IMG/VR virus record: IMGVR_UViG_3300030061_002111
Span: 1-29,761 of that record
Strand: one strand, 5' to 3'
Source of the DNA: a virus
Length of the DNA: 29,761 nt
The notes beneath the pieces were generated by a model. The model saw only the letters and a program-made list of their open reading frames with translations, searched no databases and was not told the origin of the DNA. The position numbers were made by a program, and so were the translations under genes. Position 1 is the first letter of the stretch; the number at the start of each line of letters is the position of its first letter. This document shows positions 8,654 through 15,838 of the stretch, one piece after another.

Positions 8654-8679
8654 AGGGATCCGAAAGGGTCCCTTTTTTT
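8654..8679 (+). terminator. Intrinsic terminator after gp23
   Basis: AGGGATCC (8654-8661), a GAAA loop (a stable GNRA tetraloop) and GGGTCCCT (8666-8673) form an 8-bp stem with one T-G wobble, followed by a run of seven T. It ends the late head operon. Confidence 0.9.
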
Positions 8680-8680
8680 A

Positions 8681-8688
8681 TCTAAATA
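8681..8688 (+). promoter_or_regulatory. Candidate late promoter after the gp23 terminator
   Basis: TCTAAATA lies directly after the terminator and 13 nt before the next ATG. Its CTAAATA core matches other late motifs here. The very short distance to the ATG would leave almost no leader, so confidence is low to moderate. Confidence 0.4.
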
Positions 8689-8700
8689 CAAATAAAAACA

Positions 8701-9246
8701 ATGACTGCATTTCCGGAGCAGATAGGTAATAGGAATTTTTTATCACCGGTTGGTTTTAAGTTCACATTATCAAAAAATCCAAAAATTGCTTTCTTTTGCA
8801 ATACGGCAAGAATACCTGAAATTAATCTAGGCACAGCAATACAACCATCATATCTCAAGGATGTGGATGTTCCTGGAGATAAGTTAACTTATGGTGATTT
8901 TTCTTTGACATTTTTGGTTGATGAGAATATGCAAAATTATATGGCAGTGCATAACTGGATGACTGGACTTGGATTTCCAGAAACAACACAGCAATTTAAA
9001 GATTTAACAACTGATGAAGATAGTGTAAGAGAGTTGAATAGACAATTCAGTGATGGAAGTCTTCATATTCTAAACAGCAATTTCAGAGACGTTGCTATTG
9101 TAAAATTTAAAGACTTATTTCCAATCTCACTAACTTCTTTGGATTTTGAAGCATCTGATACAGATATAAACTACTTTACAGCAGAGGTTACTTTCAAGTA
9201 TACTGTGTATAATGTCTTAGCTGCTGACAACAGAACACCCTTATGA
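8701..9246 (+). CDS. Tail-tube-fold protein, gp19 paralogue; probable gp3-type tail completion/sheath stabilizer
   Basis: This 181-aa protein shares visible features with the tail tube protein at 2604-3203. Its C-terminal FKDLFPISLTSLDFEASDTD lines up with FKDVFPTNISAIDLSYETTD of gp19, and both then continue with an alternating beta-strand. The N-terminus, FLSPVGFKFTLSKNPKIAFF, is also tube-like. Cyanophages usually carry the tail completion and sheath stabilizer gene (gp3) between 23 and uvsY, which fits this place. T4 gp3 caps the tube at the head-proximal end. A second tube-initiator type protein is the alternative. The stop overlaps the uvsY start (ATGA). Confidence 0.7.
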   Translation: MTAFPEQIGNRNFLSPVGFKFTLSKNPKIAFFCNTARIPEINLGTAIQPSYLKDVDVPGDKLTYGDFSLTFLVDENMQNYMAVHNWMTGLGFPETTQQFKDLTTDEDSVRELNRQFSDGSLHILNSNFRDVAIVKFKDLFPISLTSLDFEASDTDINYFTAEVTFKYTVYNVLAADNRTPL

Positions 9247-9674
9247 ATCTTGAAAAAATTCAGGAGATGTGGGAAAAAGATTCCCAGATCGATCCTGACA
9301 ACCTACATGATGAGTCACTAAAGATACCACAACTTCACTCAAAATACTATACACTTTATAATACGATTACCCTTTTACGTGAAAAATCAAGGGAGTCATA
9401 CAATCGTGTTAGATTGGAAAGACACAATTATTACACAGGAAAGGCACCGGCAGAAGTATATGTCGAAGACCCTTTTCCATATAAAGTAAGAGATAAAGAA
9501 GCACTCCAAAGATACATGGAGGCAGACGAAAAGTTAAATAGTATTGACCTTAAGATTCGTTACTATGATGTAATGCTTAAGTTTTTAGAAGAAATTATCA
9601 AGACAGTTGCTAATAGAACGTTTCAAATTAAGAATGCAATAGAGTGGCATAAATTTCAAGCAGGATTTAATTAA
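9243..9674 (+). CDS. uvsY: Recombination mediator UvsY
   Basis: This 143-aa protein matches T4 UvsY (137 aa) in length and layout: an N-terminal LEKIQEMWEKDSQID, a conserved region with LYNTITLLREKS, the basic RLERHNYYTGKAP motif and a C-terminal segment ending in IKNAIEWHKFQAGFN. UvsY loads the UvsX recombinase onto gp32-coated single-stranded DNA during recombination-dependent replication. It starts by a 4-nt ATGA overlap with the tube-like gene, so late structural and recombination genes are translationally coupled. The helicase UvsW, its functional partner, is two genes downstream. Confidence 0.92.
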   Translation: MNLEKIQEMWEKDSQIDPDNLHDESLKIPQLHSKYYTLYNTITLLREKSRESYNRVRLERHNYYTGKAPAEVYVEDPFPYKVRDKEALQRYMEADEKLNSIDLKIRYYDVMLKFLEEIIKTVANRTFQIKNAIEWHKFQAGFN

Positions 9675-9677
9675 CCT

Positions 9678-9869
9678 ATGGAAGACGATCAGTATTATAG
9701 TATAGAATTAAATATCAGAGGTATAAGACTCATTCACACGGGTCTTAAACAGGCAGTAGAAAAGTGGGCAGGAGGTGAACCTGAGGAGCAGGAAGACCTC
9801 ATTTCAATGAGAGATAATTTTTATAGAATGGTTCTTGAGCACCAATTTCAAAGTCTAGACATGGACTAA
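9678..9869 (+). CDS. Small acidic hypothetical protein between uvsY and uvsW
   Basis: This 63-aa ORF begins 4 nt after uvsY (MEDDQYYSIELNIRGIRL). It is predicted helical, acidic in its second half (GGEPEEQEDLISM) and ends QSLDMD. It contains no Cys motif or membrane segment. I do not recognise the family. The tight spacing and uniform strand make it credible, and a role in recombination or repair is only guilt by association. The stop codon overlaps a CTAAATA late motif. Confidence 0.7.
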   Translation: MEDDQYYSIELNIRGIRLIHTGLKQAVEKWAGGEPEEQEDLISMRDNFYRMVLEHQFQSLDMD

Positions 9870-9872
9870 ATA
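9866..9872 (+). promoter_or_regulatory. Candidate late promoter for uvsW
   Basis: CTAAATA overlaps the stop codon (TAA 9867-9869) of the 63-aa ORF and lies 24 nt before the uvsW ATG. T4 uvsW is a late gene, so a late promoter here is expected. It is a short motif. Confidence 0.4.
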
Positions 9873-9895
9873 TCCATAGGTGAAACTTATGGTTA

Positions 9896-11359
9896 ATGTC
9901 TCATTTGATTATATCAAAGAAAAACGAGGTATACCTTCAGGTAGAAGCAGAGCCGCACGTCTACTATGAGTTAGCAGACCAATTTACCTTTGAAGTTCCT
10001 GGTGCAAAGTTTATGCCTCAGTATCGCAACAGATACTGGGACGGAAAGATTCGTTTATTCAATACCCAAAACGGAGAGATATATGTTGGGTTATTGGATA
10101 AGGTTACAAAATTCTGTGATGATCACGGATACACCTATGAGTTTGTAAACAGTAAGTATTATGGTCTCCCATTTGAGACTAATGATATGATCTCTAAAGA
10201 GGGTGTCAAAGACTATATGAATGCTATTTGTAAGTATTCCCCGAGAGATTACCAAGTTGAGGGAGTATACGACGCCCTACGACATAATAGAAAGTTGTTG
10301 ATATCCCCAACTGCTTCTGGAAAGTCTCTGATGATATATTCTCTTGTGAGATATTACGTTGAGAAGCAACAAAATATTCTGATAGTCGTTCCGACGACTT
10401 CGCTAGTAGAACAGATGTATAAAGACTTTGCAGACTATGGTTGGGATGTAGGTTCATTTTGTCACAAGATATACGCTGGTAGAGAAAGGGAAACTGATTC
10501 CCAAGTTATCATCACTACCTGGCAGTCCATCTACAAACTCCCCCGAAAATATTTTGAACGATTTAACGTAGTTGTTGGGGATGAGGCACACCAGTTCAAA
10601 AGTAAGTCATTAATATCTATAATGTCAAAACTTGCAGACTGTAAGTATCGTTTTGGATTCACAGGAACACTTGATGGAACACAGACACACAAGTGGGTTC
10701 TAGAAGGGTTGTTTGGTCCTTCTTACAAGATCATCAGGACAGAGGAACTGATGGCAAAAGGTCATGTTGCCAAACTGGATATCAATGTTCTTCTACTGAA
10801 GCACCCAGCACATAAATTTGAAAACTTTGAAGAAGAAGTTCAGTATATCATCAATCATGATCGCAGAAACAAATTCATCAGAAATCTTGCTCTAGACCTT
10901 AAAGGCAATACACTCATACTATTTTCAAGGGTAGAAGGTCACGGTCAACCATTATATGAACTAATAAATAATAATAGTGTAGAAACTCGTCACGTATTCT
11001 TTGTTCATGGTGGTGTAGCCACACAGGATAGAGAAAAAGTAAGAGAGATCACAGAGCAAGAAAACAACGCAATTATTGTTGCTTCATACGGAACATTCAG
11101 CACAGGAATTAACATTAAGAATCTCCACAATGTTATTTTTGCTTCTCCATCCAAATCTAGAATTCGGAATCTCCAGTCTATTGGACGTGTGCTTAGGAAA
11201 GGCAACAATAAGACAAAGGCAACTCTCTATGACATTGCTGACGACATTTCCTACAAATCCCGGAGAAACTACACACTTAATCATTTAATTGAAAGAATCA
11301 AAGTTTATAACGAAGAAAATTTTAATTATGATATTGTAAACATACCGTTAAAGAATTAA
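9896..11359 (+). CDS. uvsW: RNA-DNA and DNA-DNA helicase UvsW
   Basis: This 487-aa superfamily 2 helicase is close to T4 UvsW in length. The N-terminal substrate-binding region has FMPQYRNRYWDGKIRLF (about residues 39-55). Walker A is SPTASGKS (137-144), and the DEAH box is VVGDEAH (226-232). Motif III follows in RFGFTGTLDG, and the C-terminal helicase motifs VASYGTFSTGINIKNLHNVI and QSIGRVLRKG complete the core. UvsW unwinds R-loops and branched DNA, and so shifts T4 from origin-dependent to recombination-dependent replication. I use ATG 9896. An ATG at 9889 is out of frame and soon closes. The Sm-like gene follows after a single nucleotide. Confidence 0.95.
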   Translation: MSHLIISKKNEVYLQVEAEPHVYYELADQFTFEVPGAKFMPQYRNRYWDGKIRLFNTQNGEIYVGLLDKVTKFCDDHGYTYEFVNSKYYGLPFETNDMISKEGVKDYMNAICKYSPRDYQVEGVYDALRHNRKLLISPTASGKSLMIYSLVRYYVEKQQNILIVVPTTSLVEQMYKDFADYGWDVGSFCHKIYAGRERETDSQVIITTWQSIYKLPRKYFERFNVVVGDEAHQFKSKSLISIMSKLADCKYRFGFTGTLDGTQTHKWVLEGLFGPSYKIIRTEELMAKGHVAKLDINVLLLKHPAHKFENFEEEVQYIINHDRRNKFIRNLALDLKGNTLILFSRVEGHGQPLYELINNNSVETRHVFFVHGGVATQDREKVREITEQENNAIIVASYGTFSTGINIKNLHNVIFASPSKSRIRNLQSIGRVLRKGNNKTKATLYDIADDISYKSRRNYTLNHLIERIKVYNEENFNYDIVNIPLKN

Positions 11360-11360
11360 T

Positions 11361-11798
11361 ATGGAAGACGAATTTTACTCAATTATAAAACTTACATCTG
11401 GTGAAGAAATATTATCTCTGGTTTCTGTTGATGAAAATGATGGAGATCCAGTAATTTTATTACAAAATCCTATTACCATGAAAGTGCTTCATAGTCCTCA
11501 TGGTATGCATCTTAAAGTTAAATCTTGGATAGAAATGTCATCGGATGATATCTTTATTATCAGACCTGAAAGGATTATTACGATGACTGAAACTAAAGAT
11601 CAAAAATTAATTGATATTTACAATAGTTACATCGAAGATGAAGAAGATATGGATATCTACACACCTAGAAGGAACTCTACCGATGAACCTTCAGGTGAAA
11701 CTAAACCTTGTAGAAAGATGGGATACTTATCTTCAGTAGAAGAAGCAAGAAAAACTCTAGAGAATATCTTTAAACTTACAGATACTAAAGAAAGCTAA
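11361..11798 (+). CDS. Sm-like protein A (cyanophage Sm-like family)
   Basis: This 145-aa protein has an N-terminal domain of about 90 residues with the pattern IIKLTSGEEILSLV, QNPITMKVL, then HLKVKSWIEMSSDDIFII and RPERIITM. This is the strand order expected of a small Sm/LSm-type barrel. The same layout recurs in the genes at 22481, 26631 and 26938 (see findings). The acidic 50-residue C-terminal tail (YIEDEEDMDIYTP) is unique to this copy. Sm folds bind RNA in ring assemblies. An RNA role is an inference from fold, not from any catalytic residue. It lies one nucleotide behind uvsW. Confidence 0.65.
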   Translation: MEDEFYSIIKLTSGEEILSLVSVDENDGDPVILLQNPITMKVLHSPHGMHLKVKSWIEMSSDDIFIIRPERIITMTETKDQKLIDIYNSYIEDEEDMDIYTPRRNSTDEPSGETKPCRKMGYLSSVEEARKTLENIFKLTDTKES

Positions 11799-11847
11799 GC
11801 CCTTCTCTTCAACCTTCACAAAGGCACTCTACTCAACATTCCTTATA

Positions 11848-11875
11848 TTGTCAAGCTTCAAAAGTGTGGTATAAT
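11848..11875 (+). promoter_or_regulatory. Sigma70-type promoter upstream of gp55
   Basis: TTGTCA (11848-11853), a 16-nt spacer and TATAAT (11870-11875) are present, with an extended -10 TGG just before. It lies 33 nt before the gp55 start in a 110-nt non-coding gap that holds nothing else I can identify. Host sigma70 RNA polymerase should read it early or mid infection, producing the late sigma factor. Confidence 0.75.
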
Positions 11876-11908
11876 AAACATAACTTATAATATAAAGAGT
11901 AATGACTC

Positions 11909-12433
11909 ATGCCAAAGAAGAAATCAGAACATTATGTAAATAATAAAGAATTGTTGGAAGCAATGATTGTCTATCGTACTAAGGTAGAAAAATCATACAT
12001 GAAGGCTTTCAATAAAGACCTCACTGAATTTCCAAAGCAGGAAAGAGGTAAGAGATGGGAAGGTAAACCACCCATTCCAAACTATCTTGGAGAGTGCTTT
12101 CTCAAAATTGCCACCCACCTCTCATACAAACCAAACTTTGTTAATTACATGTTCCGAGAGGACATGATTTCTGATGGTATTGAAAATTGCGTACAATACA
12201 TTCATAACTTTGATCCAGAGAGGTCTAAGAACCCTTTTGCATACTTTACTCAAATTATCCACTATGCCTTCCTGAGACGCATTCAAAAGGAGAAGAAGCA
12301 ACTGGAAATCAAGACCAAGATTATTGAGAAGACCGGATTCGATGAAGTAATGATGGTTGACGATAGCTTGCTTTCTGGGCATAGTTCGGAGTATAATAGC
12401 ATCAAAGATGCGATCCAATACAAGAATAGATGA
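11909..12433 (+). CDS. gp55: Late sigma factor gp55
   Basis: This 174-aa divergent sigma70-family factor redirects host RNA polymerase to TATAAATA late promoters. The family start YVNNKELLEAMIVYRTK matches the T4 gp55 start, and the region-2-like core is MFREDMISDGIENCVQYIHN followed by FDPERSKNPFAYFTQIIHYA and FLRRIQKEKK. It lacks a region 4, as expected because gp55 relies on gp33 for that role; gp33 is not seen in this window. It is preceded by a strong sigma70 promoter, and its stop overlaps the gp47 start (ATGA 12430-12433). Confidence 0.95.
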   Translation: MPKKKSEHYVNNKELLEAMIVYRTKVEKSYMKAFNKDLTEFPKQERGKRWEGKPPIPNYLGECFLKIATHLSYKPNFVNYMFREDMISDGIENCVQYIHNFDPERSKNPFAYFTQIIHYAFLRRIQKEKKQLEIKTKIIEKTGFDEVMMVDDSLLSGHSSEYNSIKDAIQYKNR

Positions 12434-13464
12434 AGATTGCGATTATTACAGATACCCACTATGGTGCCCGTAAGGGTTCCAAGTATCTCCATGACTATTT
12501 TGAGAAGTTCTATGACGATGTATTCTTTCCTACCCTAGAGGCAGAAGGAATTGATACTGTCATTCACATGGGTGATGTTTTTGATAGTAGAAAATCTATT
12601 GACTATCAGAGTCTGGAGTGGGCAAAGAGAGTTGTATTTGAGAGACTCAAGAAGTATAAGGTTCATGCAATCATTGGCAATCATGATTGTTACTACAAGA
12701 ATACTAATGATGTAAACTCACCAGCACTCTTACTTCAGACTTACAAGAACATCAAAACCTATAGTGAAATTTCCGAAATTACTATAGATAAACTAAAAGT
12801 ATTGCTTGTCCCCTGGATAAACTCTGAAAACTTTGAGGAAAGTGCCAAAACTATCAAAAGTTCCAAGTGTGTATGTGCAATGGGTCATCTTGAATTGAAT
12901 GGATTCAGAGCACATCGTGGTCATGTCATGGAGGATGGCATGGATTGCAATCTGTTTGATAAATTCGATAAAGTATTTTCCGGACACTATCATACACGAA
13001 GTGATAATGGAAAAATCTTCTATCTAGGTAATCCTTATGAGATGTTCTGGAATGATGTAAATGACACTAGAGGATTTCATATCTTTGATACGGAAACCCT
13101 CACCCATACTCCAGTCAACAATCCTTATAAATTATTTTATAATATTTACTATGAAGATACTAATTATAAACTCTTCAATGTAAGTGAATATGAAAATAAA
13201 ATTGTAAAAGTTATTGTCCGTAAAAAATCAAAACCAAAAGATTTTGAAAAATTTATCGACAAACTTTATTCAATCGGAGTTCAAGATCTCAAAATCATTG
13301 AAAATTTTGATATTCAGGAAAATGAAGATTTTGAAATAGGAGACGAAGAAAACACACTATCAATTTTGAATCGATATATCGATGAATCCGAAACTCAATA
13401 CGACAAGAACATTATCAAAAATATTTTTCAAGACCTTTACAAACAAGCTTGCGAAGTAGAATAA
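12430..13464 (+). CDS. gp47: Recombination endonuclease subunit gp47 (Mre11/SbcD-like)
   Basis: This 344-aa nuclease subunit partners with gp46 in the phage Mre11-Rad50 complex. The complex resects double-strand ends for recombination-dependent replication and helps degrade host DNA. All calcineurin-like phosphodiesterase motifs are present: D8-x-H10 (ITDTHYG), G48-D49 (MGDVFD), GNHD (83-86), MGH153 and GHYH (185-188). The length matches T4 gp47 (339 aa). Gene start overlaps the gp55 stop by 4 nt. Unlike many phages, 47 and 46 are separated by a small DUF3110-like gene. Confidence 0.96.
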   Translation: MKIAIITDTHYGARKGSKYLHDYFEKFYDDVFFPTLEAEGIDTVIHMGDVFDSRKSIDYQSLEWAKRVVFERLKKYKVHAIIGNHDCYYKNTNDVNSPALLLQTYKNIKTYSEISEITIDKLKVLLVPWINSENFEESAKTIKSSKCVCAMGHLELNGFRAHRGHVMEDGMDCNLFDKFDKVFSGHYHTRSDNGKIFYLGNPYEMFWNDVNDTRGFHIFDTETLTHTPVNNPYKLFYNIYYEDTNYKLFNVSEYENKIVKVIVRKKSKPKDFEKFIDKLYSIGVQDLKIIENFDIQENEDFEIGDEENTLSILNRYIDESETQYDKNIIKNIFQDLYKQACEVE

Positions 13465-13740
13465 ATGTATCTCCTTACTCTTAAAGAAAGCAAAGATGAA
13501 GGTGCCTATGCTGTAAAAGATAAGTATGGCGAAAAGGTTTTATTTTTGTTTGAGGAAGAGGATGATGCAGTTCGCTATGCTATGATGTTAGAAGATCAAG
13601 AAGATCAAATTATGGATGTTGTTGAAGTTGATGATGAACTTGCCATAAAAACATGTAAAATTCATAGTTACAAATACACTGTGATTACCCCTGATGACAT
13701 TGTGATTCCCCCTAAACATGATAACCTTCAAGACGATTAA
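13465..13740 (+). CDS. DUF3110-like protein between gp47 and gp46
   Basis: This 91-aa acidic protein begins immediately after the gp47 stop codon. Its features VLFLFEEEDDAVRYAMMLEDQ and AIKTCKIHSYKYTVITPDD resemble the DUF3110 family, which is almost confined to cyanobacteria and their phages. That supports a cyanobacterial host. The family has no established function. The compact alpha/beta pattern resembles a small regulatory or binding domain. Its last 23 nt overlap the start of gp46. Whether it contacts the 46/47 nuclease is unknown, but its place and coupling make that a reasonable question. DUF identity is from pattern memory, not a search. Confidence 0.7.
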   Translation: MYLLTLKESKDEGAYAVKDKYGEKVLFLFEEEDDAVRYAMMLEDQEDQIMDVVEVDDELAIKTCKIHSYKYTVITPDDIVIPPKHDNLQDD

Positions 13741-15430
13741 ATATAAAAACTTTTTAAGTGCAGGTAATACCTGGACTGAAATTGATTTTCAAAAACACAC
13801 TACCAATTTGATTATCGGAACAAATGGTGCAGGAAAGTCCACCATGTTGGATGCACTGACGTTTGTGTTGTTTAATAAACCATTTCGAAAAATTAATAAA
13901 CCTCAACTGGCAAATACAACAAACGAGAGAGATTGTTTGGTAGAGATTGAGTTTTCTGTCAATAGTCGTGACTACTTGGTTCGTCGTGGAATAAAACCAA
14001 ATGTATTTGATATTGAAGTTAATGGCAATCCTCTTCATAAAGAAGCAGATGATCGTGCTAATCAACGTATTTTGGAAGAAAGTATTCTTAAGGTAAATTA
14101 TAAATCATTCACTCAAATTGTAATTTTGGGTAGTAGCACCTTTGTGCCTTTTATGCAATTAACTACTGCTAATCGTAGAGAGGTCATTGAAGATCTTTTG
14201 GACATTCGTATCTTTTCGGCAATGAATAACTTGATTAAAGAAAGGATTAGAGTTATGAGAGACCAATCAAAATCTTTAGATCTTAAAAAAGAAAATATAA
14301 AAGATAAAATTGTGATGCAAGAAAGTTTTATCAGTGAACTTGAAGAGAGGGGAAATGTTAATATAAATGCCAACAAGGAAAAAATTATCAGTCTTGATGC
14401 AGAAATTGTTTCTTATATGGAAAAAAATTCCTCTCTTGAAAAGAGTATCTTGGGATATGGTGAAGATCAAAAATCTGTTACTGGTGCAGGAGACAAATTA
14501 GTAAAACTCAACAATCTTCGTGGAAAAATATCTCAAAAGGTAGGCACAATTACCAAAGAACATAAGTTTTTTACAGAAAATACGGTCTGCCCTACCTGTC
14601 AGCAGGATATAGAAGAAGAGTTTCGTGTAAATAGAATTAGTGACGCTCAAAATAAAGCAAAGGAACTCAAGAAGGGTTATGAAGACCTGGAAGAGACTAT
14701 AAAGTTGGAACAAGAACGAGAGCGTCAATTTAATTTACTTTCAAAGGAGATTACTAAACTCAATAATGGCATTTCTCAAAACAATACTCGAATCTCTGGA
14801 TGTAACAGACAGATCAGAGATTTGGAATCGGAGGTTCAGAGACTTACCGAGCAAGTTGCAAACAGAAATACTGAACATGAAAAGTTAGCAGAGTTTAAAG
14901 TAACCCTCCAAGACACAATTGAAAATCTTTCCGACAAACGGATGGAGATGTCTAATTATGATTTTGCATATTCACTTCTTAAAGATGATGGTGTGAAGAC
15001 GAAGATTATTAAAAAATATCTTCCCTTCATTAATCAACAAGTGAATCGTTATTTGCAGATGATGGATTTTTATATTAACTTTAATTTGGATGGTGAATTT
15101 AATGAAACAATAAAATCTCCAATTCATGAAGATTTTTCCTATGCATCTTTTAGTGAAGGTGAAAAAATGAGAATTGACTTGGCACTCCTCTTTACTTGGA
15201 GAGAAGTTGCAAGAGTCAAAAATTCTGTTAATACCAATCTCTTAATTATGGATGAAGTATTTGATTCATCTCTTGATGGATTTGGAACTGAAGAGTTTCT
15301 TAAAATTATCAGATATGTCATCAAGGGTGCTAATATTTTTGTGATTTCTCACAAATCTGATTTGCATGATAAATTTGACAATGTTATAAAGTTTGATAAG
15401 GTAAAAGGTTTTTCACGAATGGTGTCATGA
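13718..15430 (+). CDS. gp46: Recombination endonuclease subunit gp46 (Rad50/SbcC-like)
   Basis: This 570-aa SMC-family ATPase subunit of the gp46-gp47 complex is close to T4 gp46 (560 aa). Walker A is GTNGAGKS (34-41). Long coiled-coil arms flank a zinc-hook CPTC at 291-294. The ABC signature ASFSEGEKMR is at 477-486, and Walker B is NLLIMDEVFD at 507-516. The hook dimerises two arms through Zn, and ATP binding clamps DNA for the gp47 nuclease. The gene starts inside the end of the DUF3110-like gene, without an obvious Shine-Dalgarno sequence, so translation is probably coupled. The end overlaps the next ORF by ATGA. Confidence 0.96.
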   Translation: MITFKTIKYKNFLSAGNTWTEIDFQKHTTNLIIGTNGAGKSTMLDALTFVLFNKPFRKINKPQLANTTNERDCLVEIEFSVNSRDYLVRRGIKPNVFDIEVNGNPLHKEADDRANQRILEESILKVNYKSFTQIVILGSSTFVPFMQLTTANRREVIEDLLDIRIFSAMNNLIKERIRVMRDQSKSLDLKKENIKDKIVMQESFISELEERGNVNINANKEKIISLDAEIVSYMEKNSSLEKSILGYGEDQKSVTGAGDKLVKLNNLRGKISQKVGTITKEHKFFTENTVCPTCQQDIEEEFRVNRISDAQNKAKELKKGYEDLEETIKLEQERERQFNLLSKEITKLNNGISQNNTRISGCNRQIRDLESEVQRLTEQVANRNTEHEKLAEFKVTLQDTIENLSDKRMEMSNYDFAYSLLKDDGVKTKIIKKYLPFINQQVNRYLQMMDFYINFNLDGEFNETIKSPIHEDFSYASFSEGEKMRIDLALLFTWREVARVKNSVNTNLLIMDEVFDSSLDGFGTEEFLKIIRYVIKGANIFVISHKSDLHDKFDNVIKFDKVKGFSRMVS

Positions 15431-15630
15431 GTAATTGGAGAGAAGAATATAAAAGTTATACTAGTAACAAGAAAGAACTTGATCTTCTAGAAAACGGACC
15501 AAAGAGTCTGGCACAGTCATGGCATATGCAAGCCATGTATAATAAGTGGAAGAACATCAAGGGAATCAAGGATCCAGAACCACCAAATTGTCAATCTTCA
15601 CTAAAGGAGTTTTTCCGTGACAACCCCTAA
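15427..15630 (+). CDS. Small hypothetical protein downstream of gp46
   Basis: This 67-aa ORF starts in the ATGA overlap with gp46. It begins MSNWREEYKSYTSNKKELDL and is hydrophilic, Lys-rich and predicted helical. A Trp/Tyr-containing middle (SWHMQAMYNKWKNIKGI) is its only distinctive part. I do not recognise a family. Overlap with both neighbours supports translation as part of the 55-47-46 operon. Its end overlaps the next gene, which has its own good Shine-Dalgarno sequence inside this ORF. Confidence 0.65.
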   Translation: MSNWREEYKSYTSNKKELDLLENGPKSLAQSWHMQAMYNKWKNIKGIKDPEPPNCQSSLKEFFRDNP

Positions 15631-15838
15631 CTGGCAACACCACTCCAAGAAGGAGCAGAAACGAACTCTCAAACCTCAAGCAATGAGAGCAAGGAGAGAG
15701 GCACTCAGACAGTTCAAGAAGCGTCACAGGAACCGCCCAGACAAGGCGGTTTCGTCGTATTATGAGTCCATACGAACGGAACATTATGGCAGTTTCACAC
15801 GAGATCAAATCCCAACTAGCGAAACTTCTAGCAACTGA
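15617..15838 (+). CDS. Small basic protein with GTG start
   Basis: This 73-aa ORF begins at GTG 15617. The start is supported by AAAGGAG at 15603-15609 with a 7-nt spacer, an unusually good Shine-Dalgarno for this region. The first half is very basic (KKEQKRTLKPQAMRARREAL, FKKRHRNRPDKA), suggesting nucleic-acid or ribosome binding. It overlaps the preceding ORF by 14 nt and the following VWA gene by 53-77 nt, depending on that gene's start. The last 25 or so residues, in the overlap, are less conserved-looking and could be constrained by the other frame. No family is recognised. Confidence 0.6.
   Translation: MTTPNWQHHSKKEQKRTLKPQAMRARREALRQFKKRHRNRPDKAVSSYYESIRTEHYGSFTRDQIPTSETSSN

Noticed and set aside
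8284-8685. 133-aa + strand ORF at the end of gp23
   Set aside because: It overlaps gp23 fully in another frame and runs through the terminator hairpin. Composition is not protein-like for this phage.
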